The notes beneath the pieces are model-generated. The model was not told where the DNA came from and did no database searches. It saw only the letters and a list, made by a program, of their open reading frames with translations. Positions 34,329 through 43,594 of a stretch of 64,000 nucleotides of DNA are shown here, one piece after another. Origin of the DNA: Actinomycetota bacterium (lineage in GTDB: Bacteria; Actinomycetota; Geothermincolia; Geothermincolales; RBG-13-55-18); contig JBFLWJ010000001.1 of NCBI GenBank assembly GCA_040757835.1, positions 26,836 through 90,835 of the forward strand, given 5' to 3'. The position numbers and the translations under genes were made by a program. Each line of letters opens with the position of its first letter. The stretch's first letter is position 1.

Positions 34329-36179
34329 CTAGAGTTTGAAGCGGGCTTTTGCTTTCGACACCGCTTCCTCGGAGAGGTACATCCCGGCCGCGAAAAGCCT
34401 GCTCAGCTCGGGATAGGAGGAAAGCTCCAGGTACTCGATGCCTTTAGCCACTTCCTCTGCCTCGGCGCGGGCGCCCGCCGAGAGGAGCATCGAGCAGGCA
34501 CCGGCGCCCGCGGCGTTTCCCACCTGGTTGACCAGGGAGATGGGGACGGGGGGGAGAATCGCCAGGGAGACGGCGTCGGTGGGGTCGATATAAGTGCCGA
34601 AGGCACCGGCGATGACGATCTCCTTCAAGTCCTCATGTACCATGCCAGCTTCTGCCATAAGGGCATCAACGCCCGCCCTGATGGCGCCCTTGGCCTTCTG
34701 TATCTCGCGTATGTCGCCCTGGGTGATGGCAACCCCTCCGGAGCCGTCCGCATCCTGGGAAGAGAGGAAAAAGACGGGTTCCCCGCCGCGCCGCTCGATA
34801 AAGGGGCTGCCCTCCAGCATGCGGCCGGAGGCGTCGATTGCCCCTATCTCCATGAGAGACGAGAGCACGGAGAGGATGCCCGAGCCGCAAATACCCCGCG
34901 GGGCGGCATCCCCGATGACCGTGAGCTTTGGCCTGCCCCCTGCGGGATCGACGCTCACCCTTTCGATGGCGCCGTCTCCAGCACGCATCCCCTGACTGAG
35001 CCCACCTCCCTCGAAGGCGGGTCCGGAAGCGCAGGAACACGAAAGCGTGCGCCCCCCTGCGTGCAGCGCCACCTCGGTGTTGGTGCCAATATCCAGGAGC
35101 AGGCTGGGCTGCGGCCTCTCCCACAGGCGCGCAGCGGTAACCGCGGCCAGGTGGTCGGAGCCGACGTAGCCGGCGATGGGGGGCGGCAGGTAGACGACGG
35201 CGGCCGCATTGAGGAGCAGCCCTATATCCCTGGCCTTCACTTCCAGGGGCAGGTCGGTGGCGGGGAGGTAGGGGCTCATGGCGAGCTGTTCGACCGGCAG
35301 GGCGAGGAAGAGGTGGTGCATGGCCGTGTTTCCCACCAATACCATCTCATAGATGTCCTGCCGGGACCGGTCGGCACCATCCAGCATCCCGGCGAGGGCG
35401 GCGTTGATGCTCTCCACCGCCAGCCGTCCGAGACGGGACGCGTCCCTGTCAAGGGCGTACTGGATACGGGTGACGATGTCCTCGCCGCGCGTCACCTGCG
35501 GGTTGACGATGCCGTGACTGGCCAGCAAGCTTCCGTCCGCGAGGTCGTAGAGGAAGAGGGCGATCTTGGTGCTCCCCAGGTCCACGGCGAGGCCCAGGGG
35601 TGTCCGCGCCTTCGCGAGCAGCCCGAGGAGTTCTCCCTTGCGGTAAACGGCACGTACGGCACCCCGCTCTTCGCGCAGGCGGGCGGGGAGAGAGCGCAGC
35701 CCCTCCAGGTCGGCCCCGGAGATGTCTTCCTCCGGGGAGACCGCGCGCAAGGCCTCCAGCACGCGCAGGTGATCGGAGCCGGGGTCGCCGGGCAGGTCGG
35801 GCATCTCCACCTCGAGGTCGTGGTGGCGGACTACCGGGTCGAGGCCGCTCACCTCCAGCTCGCATGCGAGCTGGAGCCTCTGTGGAGCGGCCAGGGAAGA
35901 GCCGGGTATCTCTATGGTCAGGTCGCCCTCGGGATAGACCTGACAGGCCAGCCTCTCGCCCCGGTCCAGCTGCCCGGCGGTGAGGTGGCCGTCTTCCTCC
36001 AGGCTAGGTTCGGTCACCTTTCCCTCCAGGATGCGGATGCGGCACTTGCCGCAGGAACCTATGCCCCCGCAGATGCTCTCAACCTCTATACCCGCCGCGT
36101 GCAGGGCGGTCAGGAGGTCCTGGTCGCCCGGGCAGGAGAAACTCTCTCCGCCGGGCTGCAGGGTTATGGTGTATTCCAC
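34329..36179 (-). CDS. ASKHA corrinoid-activating protein with N-terminal 2Fe-2S domain (RACE type, DUF4445)
   Basis: 616 aa. An N-terminal plant-type ferredoxin domain has Cys37, Cys43, Cys46 and Cys79. A middle domain (about 95-200) is followed by the DUF4445 ASKHA ATPase domain: GLAVDLGSTKIALFLYDL, VNPQVTRGEDIVTRI, VLVGNTAMHH, LLDIGTNTEVAL, CASGPAFEGGG and IAGAFGTYIDP. RACE proteins use ATP hydrolysis to drive reduction of inactive Co(II) corrinoid to Co(I). The methyltetrahydrofolate methyltransferase gene ends 13 bp upstream, so both belong to one corrinoid-dependent methyl transfer system. No corrinoid-binding protein gene lies nearby; it must be encoded elsewhere. Confidence 0.93.
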   Translation of the reverse strand: MEYTITLQPGGESFSCPGDQDLLTALHAAGIEVESICGGIGSCGKCRIRILEGKVTEPSLEEDGHLTAGQLDRGERLACQVYPEGDLTIEIPGSSLAAPQRLQLACELEVSGLDPVVRHHDLEVEMPDLPGDPGSDHLRVLEALRAVSPEEDISGADLEGLRSLPARLREERGAVRAVYRKGELLGLLAKARTPLGLAVDLGSTKIALFLYDLADGSLLASHGIVNPQVTRGEDIVTRIQYALDRDASRLGRLAVESINAALAGMLDGADRSRQDIYEMVLVGNTAMHHLFLALPVEQLAMSPYLPATDLPLEVKARDIGLLLNAAAVVYLPPPIAGYVGSDHLAAVTAARLWERPQPSLLLDIGTNTEVALHAGGRTLSCSCASGPAFEGGGLSQGMRAGDGAIERVSVDPAGGRPKLTVIGDAAPRGICGSGILSVLSSLMEIGAIDASGRMLEGSPFIERRGGEPVFFLSSQDADGSGGVAITQGDIREIQKAKGAIRAGVDALMAEAGMVHEDLKEIVIAGAFGTYIDPTDAVSLAILPPVPISLVNQVGNAAGAGACSMLLSAGARAEAEEVAKGIEYLELSSYPELSRLFAAGMYLSEEAVSKAKARFKL

Positions 36180-36192
36180 GGCGCCCTGCCCG

Positions 36193-37008
36193 TCATGTCT
36201 TATGGGCCCGGTAGTACTTGAGGTAAGCGCGCCCCATGCGGTCCTTGCCCAGCAGGAAGTCGGCGGCGCGGATGGAGAGCACCAGGTCCGGCTCCAGGGG
36301 GTTGACGATGGCCGCGGCCAGGCCGGCCTCTACGGCAAGGCAGAGGAAGGCGGAGTTGATGACCGGCCGCTCCGGCATGCCGAAGCTGATGTTGGAGGCG
36401 CCCAGGGCCACCGGACACCCCAGCTTTTCCCGGATGAGGGATATGGAGCGCAAGGTGACGGTGGCCGCACCGCTCTCGGTGGCGGCCGGGATGGTCAGGC
36501 AGTCCACCAGGATGCGCTCCGGGGGGATGCCGAAGGCCGCAGCGCGCTCGACGATGCGCTCCGCCCTGGCCAGGCGCTCCTCGGCGGTGGCCGGTATGCC
36601 CCCCCGGTCCTTGGTCATGGCGATCACGTAACATCCCGTCTCGCCCACCAGGGGCAGCACGGCGTCCATGCTCTCGTTGTCCGCGGTGACGGAGTTGACG
36701 ATGGCCTCCGGGGTGCGGTAAGAGGCCAGTGCCGCGGCGAGGGCGGCGGGGTCGGCGGAGTCCACGCACACGGGCAGGCCGGTCTTCTCCGCCACCGCCA
36801 CCACCAGGCGGGGCAGCAGCGCCGCCTCGTCCACCCCTGGCGCGCCCACGTTCACGTCTATATAATCGGCCCCCGCCTCTGCCTGGACGGCAGCGTCCGC
36901 GAGCGCACGGTCCAGCTTGCCCGCGCGCAGCTCTTCGGCCAGGGCAGCGCGCCCGGTGGGGTTTATCCGCTCTCCGACGATCACCGTCGGGTCGCCTGTT
37001 GCGAACAT
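36193..37008 (-). CDS. Methyltetrahydrofolate:corrinoid methyltransferase
   Basis: 271 aa pterin-binding TIM barrel. VGERINPTG at the start, ADYIDVNVGAPGVDE (Asp and Asn for pterin), VCVDSADPAALAAAL, VNSVTADNE, ERILVDCLTIPAATE and LGASNISFGMPER are the MeTr signatures, as in AcsE and MtgA-type enzymes. It moves a methyl group between tetrahydrofolate and a corrinoid protein. Paired with the RACE protein 13 bp downstream, it points to demethylation of a methylated substrate (methoxy-aromatic or methylamine type) or acetyl-CoA pathway methyl transfer. No substrate-specific methyltransferase or corrinoid protein is present to decide between these. Confidence 0.92.
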   Translation of the reverse strand: MFATGDPTVIVGERINPTGRAALAEELRAGKLDRALADAAVQAEAGADYIDVNVGAPGVDEAALLPRLVVAVAEKTGLPVCVDSADPAALAAALASYRTPEAIVNSVTADNESMDAVLPLVGETGCYVIAMTKDRGGIPATAEERLARAERIVERAAAFGIPPERILVDCLTIPAATESGAATVTLRSISLIREKLGCPVALGASNISFGMPERPVINSAFLCLAVEAGLAAAIVNPLEPDLVLSIRAADFLLGKDRMGRAYLKYYRAHKT

Positions 37009-37023
37009 GAAGACTCCTTTCGA

Positions 37024-38160
37024 TCACGCCTGCTCCGTGGCATCCGGGCCCGTCTCGATTATATCAATAGAGCGGTCATCGGTTTCCTCGCCCGCGGCGG
37101 TCTTACGCCGGGGAGAACGGGCGATATCGCGCATGACCATGATAAATGCCGCTCCTCCCACCAGGAGCCCGAGGTAGAAGTCGATGAACCGCCAGATGAG
37201 GGTAAGCAGGCCCGCCACGCCGATGTCGGGCAGGACGCTCTTGTAGACGTACAGGAAACCTACCTCGCCTATGCCGCTGCCCCCGGGGGTGGGCACGAAG
37301 GGCATGAGGATGTGTACCACCAGCTGTGCCACCACCGCCTGCCAGAAGTACGAGCCGTACCCCAGCCCGACCACGGCGACCGGGATGGCCAGAAAACCCG
37401 TGAACCAGTAGAGCAGGGTCAGGACGACCACCGCCACCAGCCTGGCCCTTCCGATACGCGCCAGTTGCCGCAGGGAGGCTGCGAATGACTGTATCTCGCC
37501 TCCGAGCCGCGAGAGGAAGCGGCGGTACCAGTCCCGCTTGCGCAGGAAAGCGGGGGAGTGATCGAGCAGGGTCTTGCCCACGGTGTCGTGGGGTCGCAGG
37601 ATGGCCCACAGCACCAGCGCCAGGTAGAGCAGGCCGACGGCCAGGGCGGAGAATAGGACCCCCTGGATGGAGAGTGACAGGTCGATGAAGCTTCTGGCGA
37701 TCCAGATGGCGAAGGGGAAGAGCAACATGAGCAGAGCGGTGGAGATGCAGGCGCCGAAGGAGACCACCGCCACCGCCTCCCCCGCGCCCAGCCCGTATTC
37801 GTAGAGAAAGAGCATCTCCCCGGTGACACCGCCCGCCCGCAGGGGGGTGATGAGCCCGGTGAAATAGCCGGCATAGACCGTTTTGAAGATGTTGCGCCAG
37901 GGCACGCTCTTGCCCGTGGCCACCACGAGCATTTGCATGCGCACGACGGACCAGAGCCAGCGCCCCAGGGAGAGGGCGGCGGCCAGGACCAGGTAACCGG
38001 GAGAGAGGTCCGAGAGGGCGCTGAAAGTGGCCCGGTCCAGGGTGGCCAGGGAGATGACGATGAGGGTGGCGGCCGAGAGGGCCACCGCCAGCACGAGGCC
38101 GCGGCGCAGCCTGGAACGGTCCAGGGACCTCTCCTTCTCGAACCGCTTCTCCTCTTCCAT
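37024..38160 (-). CDS. Lysylphosphatidylglycerol-synthase-type flippase domain protein (UPF0104)
   Basis: 378 aa with about eight transmembrane helices and no cytoplasmic synthase domain. Family marks: LVLAAALSLGRWLWSVVRMQ near the start, PWRNIFKTVYAGYFTGLITPLRAGG (residues about 85-110), a central hydrophilic loop, and MPFVPTPGGSGIGEVGFLY near 280. The domain flips aminoacyl-phosphatidylglycerol in MprF; stand-alone copies have unknown lipid cargo. It lies 15 bp upstream of the methyltransferase gene on the same strand, so it may be transcribed with two soluble corrinoid genes, a pairing without obvious functional logic. Confidence 0.88.
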   Translation of the reverse strand: MEEEKRFEKERSLDRSRLRRGLVLAVALSAATLIVISLATLDRATFSALSDLSPGYLVLAAALSLGRWLWSVVRMQMLVVATGKSVPWRNIFKTVYAGYFTGLITPLRAGGVTGEMLFLYEYGLGAGEAVAVVSFGACISTALLMLLFPFAIWIARSFIDLSLSIQGVLFSALAVGLLYLALVLWAILRPHDTVGKTLLDHSPAFLRKRDWYRRFLSRLGGEIQSFAASLRQLARIGRARLVAVVVLTLLYWFTGFLAIPVAVVGLGYGSYFWQAVVAQLVVHILMPFVPTPGGSGIGEVGFLYVYKSVLPDIGVAGLLTLIWRFIDFYLGLLVGGAAFIMVMRDIARSPRRKTAAGEETDDRSIDIIETGPDATEQA

Positions 38161-38370
38161 AACGGCATTTTACTCCATGCGGTAACGGTACGCGGCGGGA
38201 TGAGCTGACTCATGGCACCGGGGCCGTTTACATACCATAATTTACTAAGAGAAGAGAGCATATGAAGCTGGGCCGGGATGTTTCCAGTGGTTCAGAGGGA
38301 AAGATAAACAGTGAGTCTCCAAGCGGCCGCCCGGCAGGGGGGCCGCGGGCCTTAGCGGGAGTTGAGAACG

Positions 38371-41079
38371 GTGGAGGAGAGCGGGAAGAACGGCGAGGAG
38401 AACAGGGGCGATGCCGCCAGGGTGGTCATCAACGTGGGCGGTATGACCTGCGCTACCTGTGCGACCAAGGTCGAGAAGGCGCTGCAGGGGATGCCGGGCG
38501 TGGACAGTGCCGCCGTGAACCTCGCGTCGGAGAAGGCCACCATATCCTTCCGGCCCGGCGAGACCGACGTGGAGAACATCGTCGGCGTCATCGAGGACCT
38601 GGGTTATCGGGCCGGGCTCGAGAAGGCCACCTACGAAGTAGAGGGCATGACCTGCGCCTCGTGCGTGGCGCGGGTGGAGAAGGCTCTCTCCGAAGTGGAG
38701 GGCGTGGCCAGCGCGGACGTAAACCTGGCCACGGAACGCGCGACGGTGACCTACAACCCGGAACTGACATCTTACGAGAAGATGGCGCGCGCCGTGGACG
38801 CCGCCGGCTACCGGCTGGTGGCCACCGCGGAGGGCGAGGAGGCCCTGGACCGCGAGCGCAGGAGGCGCGAGCGGGAGACCAGGCTGCTCAAGATAAAGCT
38901 GGTCTACAGCGCCGCGTCGGCGGCGGTGATCATGCTCCTCTCCATGGGCGCGATGCACATCCCCGGCCTGCAGGAGATCCCCGAGCGCACCCTCTTCATC
39001 GTCCTCTTCATCCTGGCCACCCCGGTGCAGTTCTGGCCCGGGCTGACCTTTTACCGCGCCGCCTTCAAGGCAGCCCGCCACGGCACCACAGATATGAACA
39101 CCCTCATCGCGGTGGGCACGACCGCGGCCTACATGTATAGCGTGGTGGCCACGTTCTTCCCTTCCTTCATCAGCGGTACCGGGCTGGAGCTGGCGGTCTA
39201 CTACGACGCGTCCGCCACCATCATCGCCCTCATCCTGCTGGGCCGTTTCCTGGAGGCGCGCGCCAAGGGACGCACATCCGAGGCCATCCGCCGCCTCATG
39301 GACCTGCAGGCGCGCACCGCGCGCGTGCTGCGGGACGGGCGGGAGCTGGACATCGAGGTCGATGAGGTGCGCGTCGGCGATATCGTAGTGGTGCGCCCGG
39401 GCGAGAAGATCCCCGTGGACGGCGTGGTCACCGAGGGGCGAAGCGCCGTGGACGAGTCCATGCTCACCGGCGAACCGCTGCCGGTGGAGAAGGCGCCGGG
39501 AGACGAGGTGACCGGCGCCACGGTAAACGGGACCGGTTCCTTCCGTTTCCAGGTGACCAGGGTGGGCGGGGATACCGTGCTGGCGCAGATAATCAGGCTG
39601 GTCGAGGAGGCGCAGGGAAGCAAGGCCCCCATCCAGCGCCTGGCCGACAAGGTGGCCTCGGTCTTCGTACCGGTGGTCATATCCATCGCCGCCGTCACCT
39701 TCCTGGTATGGTTGCTGGCCGGACCGGAACCGTCCTTCAACTTCGCCCTCATCAATTTCGTAGCGGTCCTGGTCATAGCCTGCCCCTGCGCCCTGGGCCT
39801 GGCCACGCCCACGGCCATCATGGTGGGCACGGGCAAAGGCGCCGAGTTGGGCGTTCTCATCAAGGGAGGAGAGGTGTTGGAGACGGCGGGGCGCCTGCAG
39901 GTTGTGGTCTTCGACAAGACCGGCACCCTGACCTGGGGTAAGCCGGTGGTCACCGACGTAGTAACGGTTGACGGCAGGAGCGAGGAAGAACTGCTGTCCC
40001 TGGCAGCCGCCGTGGAGCGCGGCAGCGAACATCCCCTGGCGGAGACCCTGGTCGAGGAGGCGAAATCGCGGGGGATCGCCCTGGGAGAAGCCGGCGGCTT
40101 CAGGGCCATACCGGGCCGGGGCGTGGTGGCGAGCATGGAAGGCATGGAGGTCAGGCTGGGGAACGCAGCCCTCTTGGCCGATGCGGGGTTGAGCCCGGGC
40201 GGACTGGAAACCGGAGCGGAGGAGCTGGCACGCGGCGGCAAGACCATCGTCTATGCCATGGCGGGCGGAGAGTTGCTGGGCTATGTGGCGGTCGCGGATA
40301 CCTTGAAACCACATGCCGCGGAGGCGGTTGAAGCCCTGCGAGACCTGGGCGTGGAGGTGGTCATGCTCAGCGGCGATCGCCGTTCCACCGCCGAGGCCGT
40401 CGCCGCCCAGGTGGGCGTCGACCGCGTTCTGGCAGAGGTGCTGCCCGCGGACAAGGCGGCGGAGATCGCCCGCATCCAGTCCGAGGGCAAGGTCGTGGCC
40501 ATGGTGGGTGATGGTATCAACGACGCGCCCGCCTTGGCCCAGGCGGACATCGGCATGGCCATCGGCACGGGCACGGATGTGGCGCTGGAGACCTCCGACA
40601 TCACCCTTATCTCCGAGGACCTGCGTAAAGTGGCGACGGCCATCGAGCTTTCCCGGGCGACCCTGCGCACCATCAAGCAGAACCTGTTCTGGGCGTTCAT
40701 CTACAATGTCATCGGTATCCCCATCGCCGCAGGCGTTCTCTATCCCATCTGGGGAGTGCTGCTCAACCCCATCTATGCGGCCGCCGCCATGGCATTCAGT
40801 TCGGTGTCGGTTATCAGCAATTCCCTGCGGCTGAAACGTTTCAGGGAGAAGGGCGGAGGACGGCGGGCCGAGATGAGCGAGGGGAAGGAAGATGAGAGCG
40901 GAAAGGAGGGACCCGAGATGATGGGCAAAGCGATAGACCCGGTATGCGGGATGAAGATCAATAAGAAAGATGCGGCCGCGACCTCTGAGTACAAGGGCAA
41001 GAAGGTCTATTTCTGCAACAGGATGTGCAAGGAGGAGTTCGACCGGGACCCCGAGAAGTTCGCCGGCGAGGTAAAATAG
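38371..41079 (+). CDS. copA: Copper-exporting P1B-type ATPase with C-terminal YHS domain
   Basis: About 902 aa. I chose the GTG at 38371 (GGGAG 9 nt upstream) over the TTG at 38362. Two N-terminal heavy-metal domains carry GMTCATC (about 24-30) and GMTCASC (about 92-98). Then follow the membrane domain with the A-domain motif TGEPLPVEK, the CPC ion site in [11 protein letters not shown] (about 470), the phosphorylation motif DKTGT (about 513) and GDGINDAP (about 712). The CPC motif indicates Cu(I) export. Residues about 850-902 are a YHS domain ([28 protein letters not shown]). YHS domains in CopA-like ATPases more often stand at the N-terminus, so this layout is less usual. No CsoR gene is adjacent. 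Confidence 0.94.
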   Translation: MEESGKNGEENRGDAARVVINVGGMTCATCATKVEKALQGMPGVDSAAVNLASEKATISFRPGETDVENIVGVIEDLGYRAGLEKATYEVEGMTCASCVARVEKALSEVEGVASADVNLATERATVTYNPELTSYEKMARAVDAAGYRLVATAEGEEALDRERRRRERETRLLKIKLVYSAASAAVIMLLSMGAMHIPGLQEIPERTLFIVLFILATPVQFWPGLTFYRAAFKAARHGTTDMNTLIAVGTTAAYMYSVVATFFPSFISGTGLELAVYYDASATIIALILLGRFLEARAKGRTSEAIRRLMDLQARTARVLRDGRELDIEVDEVRVGDIVVVRPGEKIPVDGVVTEGRSAVDESMLTGEPLPVEKAPGDEVTGATVNGTGSFRFQVTRVGGDTVLAQIIRLVEEAQGSKAPIQRLADKVASVFVPVVISIAAVTFLVWLLAGPEPSFNFALINFVAVLVIACPCALGLATPTAIMVGTGKGAELGVLIKGGEVLETAGRLQVVVFDKTGTLTWGKPVVTDVVTVDGRSEEELLSLAAAVERGSEHPLAETLVEEAKSRGIALGEAGGFRAIPGRGVVASMEGMEVRLGNAALLADAGLSPGGLETGAEELARGGKTIVYAMAGGELLGYVAVADTLKPHAAEAVEALRDLGVEVVMLSGDRRSTAEAVAAQVGVDRVLAEVLPADKAAEIARIQSEGKVVAMVGDGINDAPALAQADIGMAIGTGTDVALETSDITLISEDLRKVATAIELSRATLRTIKQNLFWAFIYNVIGIPIAAGVLYPIWGVLLNPIYAAAAMAFSSVSVISNSLRLKRFREKGGGRRAEMSEGKEDESGKEGPEMMGKAIDPVCGMKINKKDAAATSEYKGKKVYFCNRMCKEEFDRDPEKFAGEVK

Positions 41080-41126
41080 ACGCGCAGGCAGACGGCGGCA
41101 TGCGGGCGGCCGTGAAGGTGAGAAAG

Positions 41127-41642
41127 ATGAGCGAGATGAAGGAAAGGGCCGGAGGGAGCAACACAGGGGCAGCATCACCCCCTGATCTGTTCGACTACCC
41201 GGCCGCCACCCGCGGGATGCGTGAGGAGGGTACGGTGGTGGCCGTGCACGGCGATATAGCCGAAGTCCTGATGAGGCGGAGCCGCGCCTGCGAGGGATGC
41301 GGGTCATGCTGCGTGCTGGTAGACGACGACACCATGCTGGCGGAGGCGAGCAACGCCATCGGGGCGAGGAAGGGAGACCGGGTGGTGGTAGACCTGCCGC
41401 CGAAAGTGTCCATTCGCGCCGCCTATGTCCTTTACGGCATACCGCTCCTGGCCTTCTTCGCCGGTCTGGCTGCAGGCGGACTGGTGAGCTACTACCTTCT
41501 GGGCTGGGGCTTCAGCGTGCCCCTGGGGCTTGTCCTCGGAATAGGTTTCCTGGCGCTCTCTTATTTCCTGTTGTCACGCGTATATGCGCCAGGCACCCGC
41601 GCTTCCTCCCGCTACCGGCTGGTCATCACCAAGGTGCTCTGA
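41127..41642 (+). CDS. RseC/SoxR-reducing-system family membrane protein
   Basis: About 171 aa from the ATG at 41127 (GAAGGTGAG just upstream); earlier in-frame starts are possible. A cytoplasmic N-terminal domain has the RseC-type Cys cluster CEGCGSCC. A basic/hydrophobic switch (RKGDRVVVDLPP) then leads to two transmembrane helices (about 105-125 and 130-150). RseC proteins influence envelope stress sigma control and are part of the Rsx/Rnf-linked SoxR reduction system in proteobacteria. In this genome context a redox or Fe-S role is all that can be said. It follows copA by 47 bp and is probably cotranscribed. Confidence 0.85.
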   Translation: MSEMKERAGGSNTGAASPPDLFDYPAATRGMREEGTVVAVHGDIAEVLMRRSRACEGCGSCCVLVDDDTMLAEASNAIGARKGDRVVVDLPPKVSIRAAYVLYGIPLLAFFAGLAAGGLVSYYLLGWGFSVPLGLVLGIGFLALSYFLLSRVYAPGTRASSRYRLVITKVL

Positions 41643-41704
41643 GCCGATGCGCTTCCGCGATGCATATCTCCCGAGGTTTGTAATATACTCGTGGGCAAGG
41701 GGGT

Positions 41705-42103
41705 ATGAACTTGGTCGACAGGATAGAGCATCTGTCGGGTGAGGGCGTTCCGGTTCCGCGCGGCCCCTACACGCCGGCGGTGGTCTGGGGTGACCTGGTA
41801 TTCGTCTCCGGCCTCCTCGCGGTGAGGCCGGACGGCGAGGCGGTGAGCGGGGACATCCGCGAGGAGGCGATGATCGTACTGCGCAACCTCAAGGGCCTTC
41901 TGGAGGCGGTAGGCAGCGGCCTGGAGGAGGTTCTCTCCGTAACGGTCTATCTGGGGGATATCGCCGACCTCGCTGCCTTCAACGAGGTCTACGAGGAATA
42001 CTTCAGGCCGCCATACCCGTCGCGTTCGGCGGTGGGCGTGTCCCTGCTGGAACCGTTCCGGGTCCAGCTCTCGGCCGTGGCCTGCCTGGACAGTGCAGTG
42101 TGA
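41705..42103 (+). CDS. RidA family enamine/imine deaminase
   Basis: 132 aa, ATG after CAAGGGGGT. The chorismate-mutase-like RidA fold is clear: GPYTPAVVWGDLVFVSGL, GDIREEAMIVLRNLKGLLEAVG, VLSVTVYLGDIADLAAFNEVYEEYF and YPSRSAVGV, where the Arg is the substrate-carboxylate-binding residue. RidA removes reactive 2-aminoacrylate-type enamines formed by PLP enzymes. A -10-like TATACT lies about 25 bp upstream at 41684-41689. It stands between the RseC-like and DUF362 genes, all on the plus strand. Confidence 0.92.
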   Translation: MNLVDRIEHLSGEGVPVPRGPYTPAVVWGDLVFVSGLLAVRPDGEAVSGDIREEAMIVLRNLKGLLEAVGSGLEEVLSVTVYLGDIADLAAFNEVYEEYFRPPYPSRSAVGVSLLEPFRVQLSAVACLDSAV

Positions 42104-42171
42104 ACCGGAAGTACGAAGGTATTGCCGCCCGCACGCGGCGGTGAGGCCGCTGCGTGAAGGAGGGAGGGGAG

Positions 42172-43464
42172 ATGAGCAGAGTCGCGGTCGTCCACGCGGA
42201 TAAGGACCTCGATGCGGCGGTGGAGGAGGTCTTAGCCCCGTTCGGGGGGGCCGGCGCTGTCCTGGGCAGCAAGCAGGACGTCTTCATCAAGGTCAACGGC
42301 GTCGATTACAAGACGCACAGTTACACGGACCCGGCGGTCGTCTCCGCTGTCGTGAGGCAGTTCAAGAAGGTCGGCGCCCGCGAGGTCTACGTCATGGAGA
42401 ATACAACCCAGGCGAACTTCACGCGACTGGTGTTCCGTATAACCGGGATCGAAAAAGCCGCCAGGGAGGCGGGAGCGGTCCCCCTCTTCCTGGACGAGGG
42501 GAAACAGGCGGAGATAACCCTGCCCACCCTGGGGTACAAAGTCCACGTCTCCCGCTGGATAAAGGAGCGGCTCATCGACGACCGCGCCAACAACCTCTAT
42601 TTCAGCCTGCCCAAACTGAAGACCCATTCCATGGCCACGGTGACCCTGGGGGTGAAGAACCAGTTCGGCCTGATCATGCAGAAGGACCGCATCCGTGACC
42701 ATAACTACAAGCTGCACCGCAAGTTCGCGGACATCTACTCCGTGATCCGGCCCGATTTCACCCTCATCGAGGGCATCTATGCCATGAACCACGGCCACGA
42801 TTGCGCCGAGGGCCTGGTGGGCAGGTGCGCCGAGCGTCTCGACGTCCTCATCGGCGGAGACGATACCCTGGCGGTGGACGCCGTGGGCTGCGATATCATG
42901 GGCATCGATCCAAGAGAGGTGGAGCACCTGAGGCTGGCGGCCGAGGACGGTCTGGGCACCATCGACCTGGGCAGGATCGAGGTGATAGGCGACCGGGAGC
43001 CTTTCCGCCGCGAATACACCTGCGAGATCCTGGACGTCTATCCCGATGACGTCCCGATAATCGAGGGCCGGGAACGCTGCTGCCCCGAGGGCTGCAACCT
43101 GAACACGCGCATGGTCCTGCAGTATCTCTTCGTGGACATGCAGGGCAGAGGCGGCTTCACCATCGTAATGGGCAAGGGCCTGGACCAGGCAGAGCTGGAG
43201 AAACTGGAGGGAAAGGTCCTCCTGGTGGGCGACTGTGCCATCGAGGAGGCGTACGCGGGGCTCAGCCGCAGGCTGGGCAGGAAAGCGGTACGCGTGGCGG
43301 CGGGCTGCAACAACCTGCGTGATGTCCTCGCAGGCCTGATCCCACTCATGAAGGTCGACACCCTGAAGCTGGTGCCGCTTCCGGCCATGCAATCGCTCGG
43401 CCTGTTAGTGAACGCACGGCTCCACCGGACCACGGCGCGCATCACGCCCATCATCCCCCGCTAG
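42172..43464 (+). CDS. DUF362 domain protein
   Basis: 430 aa from the ATG at 42172 (GAAGGAGGGAGGGGAG). DUF362 signatures: VFIKVNGVDYKT, LPKLKTHSMATVTLGVKNQFGL, LIEGIYAMNHGHD and GGDDTLAVDAVGCDIMGIDP. The last third (about 290-430) is a second domain with CCPEGCNLNT and ALMDQ-like strands, without a 4Fe-4S ferredoxin motif. DUF362 proteins are often associated with Fe-S or corrinoid redox proteins in anaerobes; the reaction is unknown. It appears singly, 68 bp after ridA. Confidence 0.87.
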   Translation: MSRVAVVHADKDLDAAVEEVLAPFGGAGAVLGSKQDVFIKVNGVDYKTHSYTDPAVVSAVVRQFKKVGAREVYVMENTTQANFTRLVFRITGIEKAAREAGAVPLFLDEGKQAEITLPTLGYKVHVSRWIKERLIDDRANNLYFSLPKLKTHSMATVTLGVKNQFGLIMQKDRIRDHNYKLHRKFADIYSVIRPDFTLIEGIYAMNHGHDCAEGLVGRCAERLDVLIGGDDTLAVDAVGCDIMGIDPREVEHLRLAAEDGLGTIDLGRIEVIGDREPFRREYTCEILDVYPDDVPIIEGRERCCPEGCNLNTRMVLQYLFVDMQGRGGFTIVMGKGLDQAELEKLEGKVLLVGDCAIEEAYAGLSRRLGRKAVRVAAGCNNLRDVLAGLIPLMKVDTLKLVPLPAMQSLGLLVNARLHRTTARITPIIPR

Positions 43465-43594
43465 GGGAGGAGGGTACCGTCGCCGCCGTGATGGCTTGCA
43501 CGGCTAAAGCGGGGTTATACTGTAATCAAACCGCGGTCGGCTCCAACACCGGCCGCCTGTTACGCAGGGCACGGGATAGGTCCAGGGAGGTGCG

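Noticed and set aside
38245..41307. A 1020-codon open frame on the minus strand
   Set aside because: It is antisense to copA, which has all P-type ATPase motifs. Same GC-composition effect.
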